Source: Beta vulgaris subsp. vulgaris | Taxonomy: Eukaryota > Streptophyta > Magnoliopsida > Caryophyllales > Amaranthaceae | Assembly: GCF_026745355.1 (NCBI RefSeq) | Contig: NC_079206.1 | Span: forward strand, 17,996,916-18,060,915 | Length of the DNA: 64,000 bases | Direction: 5' to 3' | Shown here: piece after piece, positions 10,951 through 22,505 of the stretch | How positions within the stretch are numbered: position 1 is the first letter of the stretch | Layout of the letters: the number at the start of each line of letters is the position of its first letter | Made by a program: the position numbers and the translations under genes | Notes under the pieces: generated by a model | Databases searched by the model: none | What the model saw: the letters and a program-made list of their open reading frames with translations, nothing else | Told to the model about the DNA's origin: nothing

Positions 10951-12460
10951 AAGAGCTCATTGTCTATATTTAATCATACCCAACAAGGTACGAAGTTGAT
11001 GAACACTTCTCTGCTCAAAGGTTTTGTAAATATGTCAGCTAATTGATCTTCTGACCTGCAAAACTCCAACTCAACATTACCTTTTTCAACATTGTCCCTT
11101 AGAAAATGATGCCTATCTCAATATGCTTGGTTTTAGAATGCTGGACAGGTTTTTCGAAATATTGATTGCACTTGTGTTATCACATAAAATCGGAACACTT
11201 CCGAAACAGCCCCAAAATCCTTTAGTTGTGACTTTATCCACAAGAGTTGAGCACACACAAAGCAGCAGCAATGTACTCAGACTCAGCTGTGGATAATGCT
11301 ACAGAATTTTGTTTCTTAGATCCCCATGAAATGAGACAAGAACCTAAGAAGTGGGCCATTCCAGAAGTACTTTTCCTGTCCAATAAAACCAGCAAAGTCA
11401 GCATCTGTATATCCAATGAGGCTCATGCTGCTGCCCTTTGGATACCACAAACACAAATCATCATTACCATTGAGATATCTAAGAATCCTTTCCTTAAGGT
11501 GAGATTCTTTAGGGTTGCTTTGAAATCTCGCACACAACCCTACTGAAAACACTATATCTGGCCTACTGGCTGTTAAGTAAAGCAATGAGCCAATCATACC
11601 TCTGTATAGCGTGCCCTCAACATCCTTTCCCTTCTCATCAAGGCTCAATTTTGTAGAAGTTGGAATAGGTGTTTCATAGGACTTGCTATCTTGCAGACCA
11701 TACCTCTTCAGCAGCTCCTTGAGGTATTTCTGTTGATGGATCATGATTCCATCTTTGGTTTGCTTGCTTTGAAGACCAAGGAAGAATCCAATCTCTCCCA
11801 TCATACTCATCTCAAATTCGCTCTTCATGAAATCTGCAAACTCTTTACACAAATCAGGATTAGTAGCTCCAAACAAAATATCATCAACATATATTTGGAC
11901 CACTAACAGATCAGTTCCCTTTCTTTGAAGAATAGTTCTTGTCAACTGATCCTCTCTTATAACCATTTTCTAAAAGAAACTGGAAAGTCTCTCATACCAA
12001 GCTCTGGGAGCTTGTTTGAGACCATAGAGAGCTTTATCGAGTTTAAAAACATGATTTGGCAAATCACTATCCTCAAAGCCAGGGGGCTGCTTTACATAAA
12101 TATCTTCTTTCAAATAGCCATGAAGAAAGGCTGTTTTAACGTCCATTTGAAAGAGTTTAAAATTCATTTGAGCACAATGCAATTAATATCCTGATAGCTT
12201 CAAGCCTGGCTACTGGAGCAAAGGTTTCATCATAATCAATTCCTTCCTGTTGATTAAACCCTTGAACCACTAGCCTAGCTTTGTTTCTGACTATAATTCC
12301 TGAATCGTCCAATTTGTTCCTGAACACCCATTTAGTTCCAATAACAGACATGTTCTCTGTCCTGGGTTCAAGATGCCATACTTGATTTCTCTCAAACTGA
12401 TTGGGTTCATCTTGCATGGCTAGAACCCAATCTGGATCCGTTAAAGCAACCTTATAGTCA
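10950..12460 (-). pseudogene. SIRE pol: reverse transcriptase and RNase H, broken
   Basis: RT motifs in order are 'GTKWVFRNKLDDSG' and 'ARLVVQGFNQQEGIDYDETFAPVARLEAIR' (12160-12417), '[19 protein letters not shown]' and '[16 protein letters not shown]' (11970-12150), and the catalytic 'IYVDDILFG' (about 11875-11900), followed by 'GSLLYLTASRPDI'. RNase H has 'GYTDADF' and 'SWGSKKQNSVALSTAESEYIAA' (11250-11420) and degenerates to about 10950. Frameshifts near 12180, 11970 and 11400 separate the parts, so no functional polyprotein can be read. Confidence 0.9.
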
Positions 12461-14175
12461 GTAGGTCAACACTTGATAAGAAGGAATAGAATGCACAAAA
12501 GTTTTGCAAGTAGAATTCCTTGTCTGCCCCCTTGTTAATGTCATTAATGATTAGATCAGTGGGGTGAGAGGACTTGTACTTAAAAGATTTGTTCATATCA
12601 ATGTTTTCATTTGTGCCTTCTAATGTTGAACCTATTCCTTTACTGGTTCCCCCTGTCTCATTGTTGTTTTGAGCAGGTGAACCAGTTTCCATAGTGGTCT
12701 CATTTGCATCATCTTCATGTGGATGAGCATCTGAGTCACTATCTCCTTCCCTTACCTCTTGAGCTACCTGATTCTGTGCTGGACCAGACTCTTCCTCTAT
12801 GAAAGTTGTGTGGTGAGCCTGGTTCAGCACCATCTTCATCCTTAGCCCCTGTAAAGTTCAGCATACTAATTTCGAACTCATCAACATCTTCAACCTGCAC
12901 ATGCTTGTTGAACATGTTAGTCTCATCAAACAAGACATGGATACTTTCTTCAACAAACAAGGTTCTTTTATTGAAAACTTTGTATGCCTTGCTGTGTGAA
13001 GAGTATCCAACGAAAACAACCTCATCACTCCTAGGGTCAAACTTGTCCAGACTTGATTTACCGTTGTTGTGTACAAAACATTTGCACCCAAAAATACGTA
13101 AATGTGTGATGTTTGGTTTTCTTCCCCTAAGGAGCTCATAAGGTGTTTTCTTCAGTAAAGGTCTCAACATTACTCTGTTCAAGATATGACACGCAATACT
13201 CACAGCCTCAGCCCAGAAATTTCGAGGAAGACCACTCTCTAGAAGCATTGTTCTTGCCATTTCTTCTAGAGTGCGATTTTTCCTTTCAACCACTCCATTT
13301 TGTTGTGGAGTTCTAGGAGCTGAAAAATTGTGAGATACACCATGATCATTACAGTAGGTTACGAAGCTGACATTGTCAAATTCTGAACCATGATCAGACC
13401 GGATAGAGACCAGTTGATGACTAATCTTGTTTTGGACTTGTTTTACCAAAATTTCAAATTCTTCAAAAGTTTCATTTTTAAACTTCAAAAAGATTATCCA
13501 AGTGAAACGAGAATAATCATCAACTAACACAAACACATAACTATGGCCATTTCGACTTTGCACGCGCATGGGCCCACACAAGTCCATGTGTACAAGTTCG
13601 AAAGGTCTAGTTGTGCTTACAAACTTCTTTGGCTGAAAAAAGGACTTGACATGTTTACATTTAGCACATTCATGCCAAATATGATCTGCAGCAAACTTGA
13701 TGTTGGGTAAACATGTCACCAAGTCTTGAGATCTCAGTTTATTTAGTAAAGAAAAACTCACATGTCCAAGTCTCTTATGCCACAAACAATGATCATCCTT
13801 TATAACACTAAGACAAGTGGCACTAGTCTTTGGAATTTGACTTAAAAATGTTATGTAAACATTGTTATGTCGAAATCCCTTACAGACCAGTTCCCTTGTT
13901 TCAGTGTTGACTATATGACAAAGATTGGTTTCAAATTCAACATGGTTTCCTTTGTCACATAGTTGAGAAATGCTCAAGAGGTTATGTTTCAAACCTTCTA
14001 CATAGTAAACATCATTAATCGCTTGAGAAAGTGTCTTACCAACTTTACCTATACCTTTAATCAAACCTTTGCTATTGTCTCCAAAGGTGACACTTCCTCC
14101 TTGATAGGCTATGAGTGAGAGAAATTGTCTTTTATCTCCTGACATGTATCTCGAGCAACCACTGTCCAAATACCA
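12441..14175 (-). pseudogene. SIRE pol: protease start and integrase, cut by CACTA-C
   Basis: The frame starts inside the protease motif 'WYLDSGCSRYMSG', exactly where CACTA-C is inserted. GAG-pre-integrase and the zinc-binding HHCC region follow ('LWHKRLGHVSFSLLN' with 'HECAKCKH'). The integrase core follows, with the DDE residues visible in 'VHMDLCGPM', 'IRSDHGSEFD' and 'NGVVERKNRTL'. The region after 'VGYSSHSKAYKVFN' leads towards RT and is frame-shifted near 12800. The integrase core itself reads through without a stop. Confidence 0.9.
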
Positions 14176-14195
14176 CACTAGTACAAAAAACATCA

Positions 14196-14365
14196 AATGC
14201 TACTTATCAAATGCTTTGGTTGATTAATCAACCCGAGCATTTGTATCACAAATGCTCGTGTTGATTAGTCAACCGGAGCATTTTATACCAAATGCTCCGG
14301 TTGACTAATCAACACGAGCATTTGTGATACAAATGCTCGGGTTGATCAACGGAGCATTTGTGATA
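14196..14365. repeat. Left subterminal palindrome array of CACTA-C
   Basis: About three 36-bp palindromes have the form CAAATGCTCnnGTTGATTA followed by its inverse TCAACnnGAGCATTTG. The same core occurs at the right end. Confidence 0.85.
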
Positions 14366-15283
14366 GGTAGGCGCGAGAGTTATTAATTTTGTTATCAAAT
14401 ATACCTGCTATTACTCAGCCGTCCCTAATTAATGCCCAAGTCTTCAATTCAGTTATCAATTCTCCCAACTCCGAAGTCGCATCTCCCTCCCAACTCCCAA
14501 GTCCTTCGCATCCTCAGCCGTCCTCCGCCGTCCCTCCCTCCCTCCCTCCGCCAGATTTCAATTGGAACTCGCTCGTACAATCCCTGGCCGCCGTTCGAAG
14601 TGCCGCAGTTCGAAGTCCCTGGCGGTTGCTGCTTCCACCACAGTTCAGGTTCAATCGAGTTCGAAGTCGTTGCTGCTTCCACCACAGTTTACCGGCCGCA
14701 GTTCAATCAGGTTTCTTTCTTTCTCTCTCCACCGGCCGCCGTTTGAATTTCACTTTTTTATTCTGCAGAAAACTCAAAAACAGAAAAAAAAATCTACTTG
14801 TTTACTATAATTAACCAAGAAAATGAGAGAAAAAAGACAATAATTGAGATAAAAACAGAATTTATGTTCTAATAATCTCAATGTAATTGCTGAAGCAAAC
14901 AACATTTGGTATCACTTTGGCATTAATCAATCAATCGTAATAACCAAAAACCAATAGCTCAAAACAAATTAAAGATGAATTCTTTCTTTTTTTTTCTCTT
15001 GTCCTATATCCAAATTAGCCTAGTTATATATAAACACAACATAGAATCACAAGCACATAAAACTGGGTTACTCAAAATGCAACATCACAAATTTAAAGCC
15101 AAATTAGTAAACAAATAAAAATAAAGCAGGTGAAAAATTTACTGTACAAAGAACAGAAGGTAAAATGTAGCTAAATTTTGGTTAGGTGTGAAGAGAGTAA
15201 AGAGAGGAGAGAGAGATAAATGACCTGAGATTGTGGATGGAGGGGGGTTTTCCACCACATCCAATTTCAATTGATTTTTGTTT
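14366..15283. other. CACTA-C left interior, no recognised gene
   Basis: A Pro/Ser-rich open stretch (14389-14814, plus strand) with CCGCCGTCCCTCC-type repeats, and a duplicated segment around 'GCTTCCACCACAGTT' (14631-14690). The rest is AT-rich. It may be promoter and 5' leader sequence for the transposase gene or captured DNA; no protein family is recognisable. Confidence 0.4.
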
Positions 15284-15860
15284 TCATGTAATGTCGGTGA
15301 ATATGCTGATTGGGTCTCCTATCATCAACATCATCTTTCTTAACTTCATCCTCATAAATGCCTGAACATCATCATTGGATGTTGGATAAACTGATAATCG
15401 TGTACGTGAAAATGGGTGATCATTTACATGATGATCATTAATCCCAACTTCATTAAGCAAATGTTGAAACCTTGCTGATGATGACAATAATTGATCATAG
15501 GTAGTAATAATGGGTGGAATCAAACTATCCAAATTATTATGAGGGGTGAAATCATTAAGAATCATCTCATTAGGATGATCAAAGGTTTGGATAGCGGGAG
15601 TCGTTGGATTAAGATCATTAACATTAGAGATTTGGTGATCATGATTATGGCCTTGGCGGGATGTGAGGATCATATTAGTGCTAATAATGGAATTATTAAG
15701 TGAGGGAGAAAAGGTGGCGTTAGTCCTCGAATATCATGATCATAACTTAAGAAATTATTTGAGGAAGTGATGTAGGAAGATAATTAAGGTGGAGATAATT
15801 GGAGATAGTATTGAGGTGGTAGTCGACACCGCGTCACCATTGCAGGGAGATGTCATGAGT
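15284..15860 (-). pseudogene. Unidentified plant-like coding remnant inside CACTA-C
   Basis: A 129-codon frame (15284-15673) is rich in Asn, His, Asp and Ser ('NDHHVNDHPFSRTRLS', 'DQLLSSSARFQHLLNE'). A frame-shifted upstream extension reads 'SSNNFLSYDHDIRGLTPPF' to about 15790. The composition resembles the C-terminal tail of a plant transcription factor, but I recognise no domain and cannot name the gene. It is antisense to the transposase gene and could be another captured fragment. Confidence 0.35.
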
Positions 15861-16807
15861 AGTATAAAGAAGATAAATCAAGCAAACTGTGTTGTCCGTG
15901 GTATGTAACTACTAAATGAGAATTATCATGAGTCATTACTAATATAACACTACAATGAGAATTATAGTTAACAGTGAGCTAATGTATTACACCTCGTCCG
16001 TCTCTAAGTTTTATTAAAGGAAGTTATTTGTGGAACTAAGAAAGGAAGTTATTTATAGGGGATGAATGACTACTTTTGTCTGCTAAAGTCGTTGCTAATA
16101 TCAATCCTCTCCTTTTGGTTATAATGCTCAGGATGCCTACATATGGTACACCTTGTCTGTGTCTACTTGCTTCCGCGCGCTTTCTTCTTCTGGTCTCCCA
16201 TAGGTTAGTTGTGCTCCCTCTTACTCTTATGTAAAATTAGTTAACATCTTTGTTAAATGATTTACTTGTATGTTAATTTTGAATCATTAAGAACTCTTTA
16301 AGAATCAAGGACTGGACTTTATTCAAAAGTTTGTTTTTTTTTATGCACAATTAAAGTATCATCATAATCATATGCCTAGATACCCATCCAAGACTTACTA
16401 ATTAGGAGTAAGTCTTGGATAGTCCCCGTTTTGGGACTGTTCTTGGACGTTTGATCTCATTTAGGTGATAAATGTAGTTTTCTTTTTGTTTCTATGGAAA
16501 ATCACGGCTACTCATTTCCCTAATTTGTTCTCTGGGTGCATATGTGATAAGTAATTACCTACATTGCGTACTTGGAGAACTGTAGGGAAATGCTGCCGGA
16601 TTTTCCATAGAATCGAGAAGATGACTACATTTACTAGTGGGATTAGACGTCAAAGGATGGGTTAGGTTGGAGTGATAAGGACCTTTGAAAGACATGCATA
16701 TATTCATGCTATAAATCTTCTTTTGAATTTGCATCTTCATATTGTTTAATGCTTAAATGATTGACAATGTGTTATTATATTGTTTAATTAGTCGTTAAAG
16801 GGTTTGA
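15861..16807. other. Region before the transposase gene, non-coding
   Basis: AT-rich sequence without a recognisable reading frame. An inverted pair near 16388 and 16405 (CAAGACTTACTAATTAG / CTAATTAGGAGTAAGTCTTG) could form a hairpin. It presumably holds the transposase promoter; no TATA box can be assigned with confidence. Confidence 0.4.
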
Positions 16808-19800
16808 ATGGCGAAAGATCGTTCGTGGATGTATGGTAACATTGATTCGTCGAAATTTGTGGATGGGGTACTGGAATTTTTTGATTCTGCCTTAAAACAT
16901 CAAGCTAGGACGGGGGCTTTGGGATTTTATTGTCCTTGTGTTAAGTGTAGTAATGGTTCAAAGTCGATGGTATTGAGTTGCTTAGGGAGCATGTACTTCG
17001 TAATGGGTTTAGGCCTGAATACCATGTGTGGATTTGGCATGGTGAGGAGGGAGTGTATGAAGGGAATTCTTGTGCAAATCATGTCCATGAGCAAGAAGAC
17101 GCGTCTGAGGAAATGGAGTATGATACTGAGGACAAGATTGATGATGATGACAATGATCATGTGGATGAGATGATGGATGGTGTTGAGGATGATTTAGGAC
17201 AACATTCTCGTGTTTTTGAGTCTTTGACAGAGGCAGCACAAAAGCCACTTTATCCTGGTTGTAAAAAATTTACCAAACTTTTTGCGTGTTGACACTTTCA
17301 ACATTAAGTCAAAGGGAAATTGGACCGATATTAGTTTCACTTCCCTGTTGGAAGTGTTAAGTGAGATGTTTCCCGATGGCAATGAACTTCCAAAGTCGAC
17401 TTATTATGCTAGAAAGCTTATGTGTCCCTTTGGCTTAGAGTACAAGAAGATACATGCTTGTCCAAATGACTGCGTGTTATATAGGAATGAATATGACAAT
17501 TTCGATGAGTGTCCACGGTGCGGGAAGTCACGTTACAAGCGAAAGGGGCTGGAGGTTCGAAAGGACCCCCAGCTAAGGTGTTGTGGTATCTTCCAATAAT
17601 ACCTAGATTCAAGCGGTTGTTTTCCATAAAAAAAGATGCAAAAAATCTAAGGTGGCATGCAGACGGAAGGAAGAAAGATAGTTTGTTGAAGCATCCAGCA
17701 GATTCTCCTGAGTGGAAGAGTATTAATAGATTGCATAAGGCATTTGGGAATGAAGATCGTAATTTGAGGCTTGGACTATGTACAGATGGGATGAATCCAT
17801 TCGGAAGTATGAGCTCTTTGCATAGTACATGGCCTGTGCTTTTAGTTATATATAACTTGCCTCCTTGGTTGTGTATGAAACGCAAGTACATGATGTTGTC
17901 GCTACTAATCTCGGGTCCTAAACAGCCCGGAAATGACATAGATGTCTATCTTGCACCACTTATCGATGATCTCAAAAAGCTATGGGATGAAGGGGTTTCT
18001 GTGTTTGATGCTCATGCTAATGAGATGTTCACCTTGCGTGCAATGCTTTTCTGCACCATTAACGATTTCCCGGCGTACGGTAACTTATCTGGGTATAAGA
18101 ATAAAGGTAAGAAAGCATGTCCGATATGTAATGGATGACATGGAATCACATTCATTCCTAATTGCAAACATGTCTACATGCCCCACCGAAAGTTCTTACG
18201 ACCGACCACCCGTTTCGTAAGAAGAAGAAGGCATTTTATGGGTCTGTTGAAGAGGGTGTAGCTCGTAGACCATTGACTGGTAAAGAGGTTTATGAGCAAC
18301 TAAAGGGTGTTGAAACGATCTTTGGTAAAACAATGAAAGAGGAGAAAGGATTATGGAAAAAGGAGTCTATCTTTTGGACACTCCCCTACTGGAAAGACCT
18401 AAAGGTTAGACATTGTCTCGACGTCATGCATATAGAAAAAATGTATGCGATGCTATTCTTGGAACGCTTATGAATATTCCCAATAAGACAAAGGATAACA
18501 AGGCCTCACGATTGTACTTGGAAGAAAAGGAGTTCGGCCAGAATTGTGGCCCCAGGACAAGAAAGGTAAGAAGAGGAAGAAATCTGAAAAAGAAACAAAT
18601 ATTGAGGAAGACAAGAAGGGAAAGAATCAGAAGAAAACAGAAATCTCGAGAAAGTTAAGGTTAAAAAGAACAAAAAAAGTCGACAATAGAAATTATTTGC
18701 CTCCAGCTTGTTATACGTTGTCCAAGGAAGAGAAGCGGATTTTTTGTGAGTCTTTGTATGGCATTAAGGTCCCGTCGGGGTACTCATCTAATATGAAAAG
18801 ATTTGTATCTTTGAATGGCGAGTTAAAATTAGGGTTTATGAAATCTCATGATTGTCATGTTATGATGCAAGTTTTTTACCGATTGCTATTCGTGGGATAC
18901 TACCAAAACATGTGAGGTATGCTATTACTGAACTATGCTCATTTTTCAACACGATATGTAGCAAAGTGCTTGATCCGACAAGACTTGATGCTCTTCAAGC
19001 TGATGTGGTAGAGACTCTTTGTAAGTTTGAAATGTATTTCCCACCTGCATTCTTTGACATAATGGTTCATCTTATCGTCCATCTAGTTCGTGAAATAAAG
19101 CTTTGTGGTCCAGTGTTTTTGAGGTGGTGTTATCCTTTTGAAAGACGAATGGGTACTTTACAAGATAAAGTGAGAAATCCTGCACAACCTGAAGCTAGTA
19201 TCATTCAAGGCACCGTGGGCGATGAAGTTGGTAATTTTGTAGCCGAGTATTTGGCTAGTGCTGAACCTATCGGACTTCCTACATCTCGACATGATGGAAG
19301 ACTTGGAGGCCACGGTACGATTGGCTCAAAATTAGTCACACCTCCAAGGGATAGGCGCCTACAAGCACACTTATATGTGTTGCATCACGTTGCAGCAGTG
19401 CATCCGTATTTGGCTGAGCATATGGAGGTGCTACGGGCTGAAAATCCTTCCAAAGGGGATAGGGCATTGATGCAGTTGCATAATAAGACGTTTATTGATT
19501 GGTTTCATGATCGAGTAATATGTCAACAACAAGATGATGTATCTGAAACTATTAAGTGGTTAGCATTTGGTCCTCGTGAAGCTGTCAACAAATACGAGGG
19601 GTATGATATCAACGGATTTACATTTTGGAGTGAAGGTCAAGATGAAAAGTCATCATCACTAAAAATAGTGGTGTTTCTGTTTTGGCGTCATCTACATTTT
19701 ATGCGAGCGCTAAGGATCGGAATCCAGTGGATGCCAAATTGTTATACTATGGGCGAATTCAAGAAATATGGGAGCTTAACTACTCTAGTTTTAAGGTTGG

Positions 19801-20156
19801 TCTGTTCTGTTGCAAATGGATAGGTAATAATCGGCGTTTTGTAAAAAAGGATGACCCTTGTGGATTCACTCTTGTAGACTTGGGTCATTTGCGTGAAAGG
19901 TGAGCCATTTATACTTGCAACACATGCTAAGCAAGTATTCTATGTAAGAGACCCTGCTGATCATAAGTGGTGTATTGTTGTACCGAGAAAAAGAAGTATC
20001 CTTGGCATTGGCGATGTTGATGATGAGGAAGAATATGATGCTTTTGAGGATAGCCCGCCTTTCATCAATCCCAAAATCGATGTAACATGCGATGCAGATG
20101 TCGACACAAATTATATGCGTGTAGATCACACGGAAGGGATACTTGTCGACTTCTGA
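16808..20156 (+). pseudogene. CACTA-C transposase (tnp2/TnpD-like), multiply frame-shifted
   Basis: The start 'MAKDRSWMYGN' is typical of the transposase-associated N-terminal domain ('GFYCPCVKCSN' follows). The tnp2 transposase core follows with 'SKSTYYARKLM', 'HACPNDCVLYRNEYDNFDECPRCGKSRYK' (a Cys-rich, zinc-binding-like patch), 'LCTDGMNPFG', 'PGNDIDVYLAPLIDDLKKLW', 'NDFPAYGNLSGYKNKGKKACPIC' and 'HCLDVMHIEK'. The C-terminal half has the domains usual for plant TnpD ('YPFERRMGTLQDKVRNPA' near 19130-19190; 'YYGRIQEIWELNYSSFKVGLF' near 19745-19805) and ends at 20156. Frame changes near 16967, 17285, 17560, 18135, 18450, 18880, 19665 and 19890 cannot all be introns, so I call it a pseudogene. 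Known relatives cut and paste the element at its termini. Confidence 0.88.
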
Positions 20157-20600
20157 GAATGATATATTCACGAGGTATTATATGTACAAGTTTATGAATG
20201 TCTTTTATTATTTGGGAGATATGAAACATATTTTTGTGGTTCCTATTCTCATATTATATGTTTTCTATCTTTGAATATCGTTACTTTGCAGTATTCATAT
20301 GATACTTTATATAATGAGTTTGTTTGAGTTTTTGACGTTGACACCTTTGATCTTTTAAAGAACCTCTTATGTTTCCTAGTAAAGCATATGTACATCATAT
20401 ATAAACAAGTGATAACAAGCTATCAATTGACTGCAGGTCATGTGTAGCTGCTTGCTTTTTTTGTTTGATGCCCTACTACATTTGGTCTTCTAGCTGTCAC
20501 AAATCCAATTAGCTTACAGTCACTCTAGCGCTCTAGCATCCAGTTCGCAGGTAACACATTATTAATCATTGAAACTGCTTTTTTATTATTATTGTTGATT
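20157..20600. other. CACTA-C spacer after transposase
   Basis: AT-rich, no recognisable coding sequence; presumably the transposase 3' end and the start of captured DNA. Confidence 0.4.
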
Positions 20601-20779
20601 TATAGTGAGAAAGCTGCTGCTACTATGTTGAGTCAGATTGTTAATGTTGTTCATGTTTGTCACTTTTATGGGTGTTATGCATAGGGATTTGAAGCCTGAG
20701 AATTTTTTACTTGCTAATAAGGATGAGAATGCCGCTTTGAAAGCTACTGATTTTGGACTCTCTGTCTTCATTGAAGAAG
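20601..20779 (+). pseudogene. Captured calcium-dependent protein kinase (CDPK) exon fragment
   Basis: After one extra T near 20668 is allowed for, the reading is '[20 protein letters not shown]' followed by '[19 protein letters not shown]' and '[16 protein letters not shown]'. These are protein-kinase subdomains VIa to VII in the form typical of plant CDPKs: the HRDLKPEN catalytic loop and the DFG magnesium loop. The piece stops at GAAGAAG|GTATAC, a plausible 5' splice site, and further kinase exons are absent. Exon and adjoining intron sequence therefore seem to have been copied from genomic DNA into the transposon. It cannot make an active kinase. Confidence 0.85.
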
Positions 20780-22000
20780 GTATACATATTACTATCACTT
20801 TAAGTGTGATTCGATTTCTTATGACGATTCATGTTGGTCGACCTCGAATTATGTTGTTGTTGTTGTGGTTATTATGATTGTTGTTGTTGACTTGTTGTTG
20901 CTGTTGCATAATCAGTTCTTGGTTTGTTTTAGTTGGAGAGATATTGCTTGGATGTTTATTTGAGCAATGAGCATAGATCATGTGATGTTGAGCATAATTG
21001 GTTTTGATATTCCTGATCCATTGACTTCAAGTTAGCAATGTTCTTCATATTTTTGTGTGGATCCAATAAATAGTACCTGCTATTCTGTTGTAAGGAGTCT
21101 TTGTTTTTTGCTTACCTTTCAATGCCACCAAAAGTACCTGTTACTTTTACTTTAAAAGTTTATCTACTTATAATTTCTGTCATTTATAGTCTAGACTCTA
21201 GACGGTGGAATGTCACGTGACTTTGTATAATAAAGGAAATGAACACATTCAATGAGCACAATTTGAGCTATTTCAACTTGTATGCTTCAATATTGCAAAT
21301 ATGGACGTGCTTAATCTAAGCCGATTTACGTAGCTAACCCATGCAGTTTACTCTTCATGGAATGTAGCTTTCTGATGGATTTATGACTTTGGATAATTGT
21401 TGAAAACGTCAAGCAATTAGTTTTTGACTTTGCCTAATACTACTTTTCTCATTATTGAACTAACTAAACTGTTATCCCCACAATATTACTGTATATCATA
21501 AAAGCAACAAATCAACAATACATCCTGGATCATCAGAGGCATTATGATCTCGAAAGCGAACTAGTGAAGCACGAACGTTTTGAAGGAAGAGAATATAATC
21601 TTGAGGATAAATAATTCATAATAATAGGAGTAATAATATAGTAATAGTACATATCTCAACTTAGGATGCATCTATTTCATGACCGTTAAAAAAGAATAAC
21701 AAGTGTGATTATGTGAATAGATCAAATTGGGCAAAAAGAAGTATTTGACATTTGAACAGAAACGGAAAGAAATGAGTAATATTGGGAAAGATATAAGGAG
21801 AATTTGATCTATTCTCAGGTTTATTACAACTGGAGATGCTGCTTGCATCATTCTCATCTGGTTGTTTCATGTTGTTTTTGTTGAAGTTGGTTTGTTGGGA
21901 GAAGAAAAAGGACTTAAAGTTTAGTAAACTTCTTCTAAGCTATGTTGCTTGGGACTTGCGGTATGATTCCTAAAGGCTCAGCAACAGCTCACTCACGCCA
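20780..22000. other. CACTA-C interior, non-coding
   Basis: AT-rich sequence with a GTT/GTTGTT-rich patch at 20855-20910. No coding region is supported. Some may be intron sequence captured with the CDPK exon. Confidence 0.4.
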
Positions 22001-22380
22001 CTCCCTACACTCACTCACTGATTCCCCCTCCCTCAAACACCCTCAAACACCCTCACTCACCCACTGCCCTACACAGTAATCCCCTCACTGCCCACTGCCA
22101 CTCCCTGCACTCACTGCCTCCCCTCCCTCAAACACCCTCACTCACCCACCTGCACTCCTTCCTACTGCCCACTGCCATCCCTGCACTCACTGATCCCCCT
22201 CCCTCAAACACCCTCAAACACCCACTGCCCTGCACAGTAATCCCCTCACTGCCCCACTGCCCCTCCCTGCACTCACTGCCTCCCTCTCCCTCAAAGACCC
22301 TCACTCACCCAACTGCACTCACTGCATTTCCTCCCACTGCCTGCACTCACTACCTCCCCCTCCCTCACACACCCACCTAC
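21990..22380. repeat. C-rich minisatellite (CACTCACTG / CCCTCCCTCAAACACCC)
   Basis: Irregular tandem copies of CTCACTGCCTCCCCTCCCTCAAACACCC-like units occur with a higher-order period near 100 bp. The strand bias is extreme, with almost no G on the plus strand. It lies just upstream of the second transposon gene. Confidence 0.8.
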
Positions 22381-22505
22381 TTGTATTTTTAATAGTCTAT
22401 TGTTGTATGTAGTATACTAGAACCATAACTCTCTATCCTTTTTTAAAAAAACTGAATGTCTATGACCTCTTTGTGCAGAAGCTAATCTCACATTAGACAT
22501 TCAAG

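Noticed and set aside
16808..20156. Reading the tnp2 frame changes as introns to keep the gene intact
   Set aside because: Several breaks occur within a few bases inside conserved motifs without GT/AG borders, so frameshifts are the simpler explanation.
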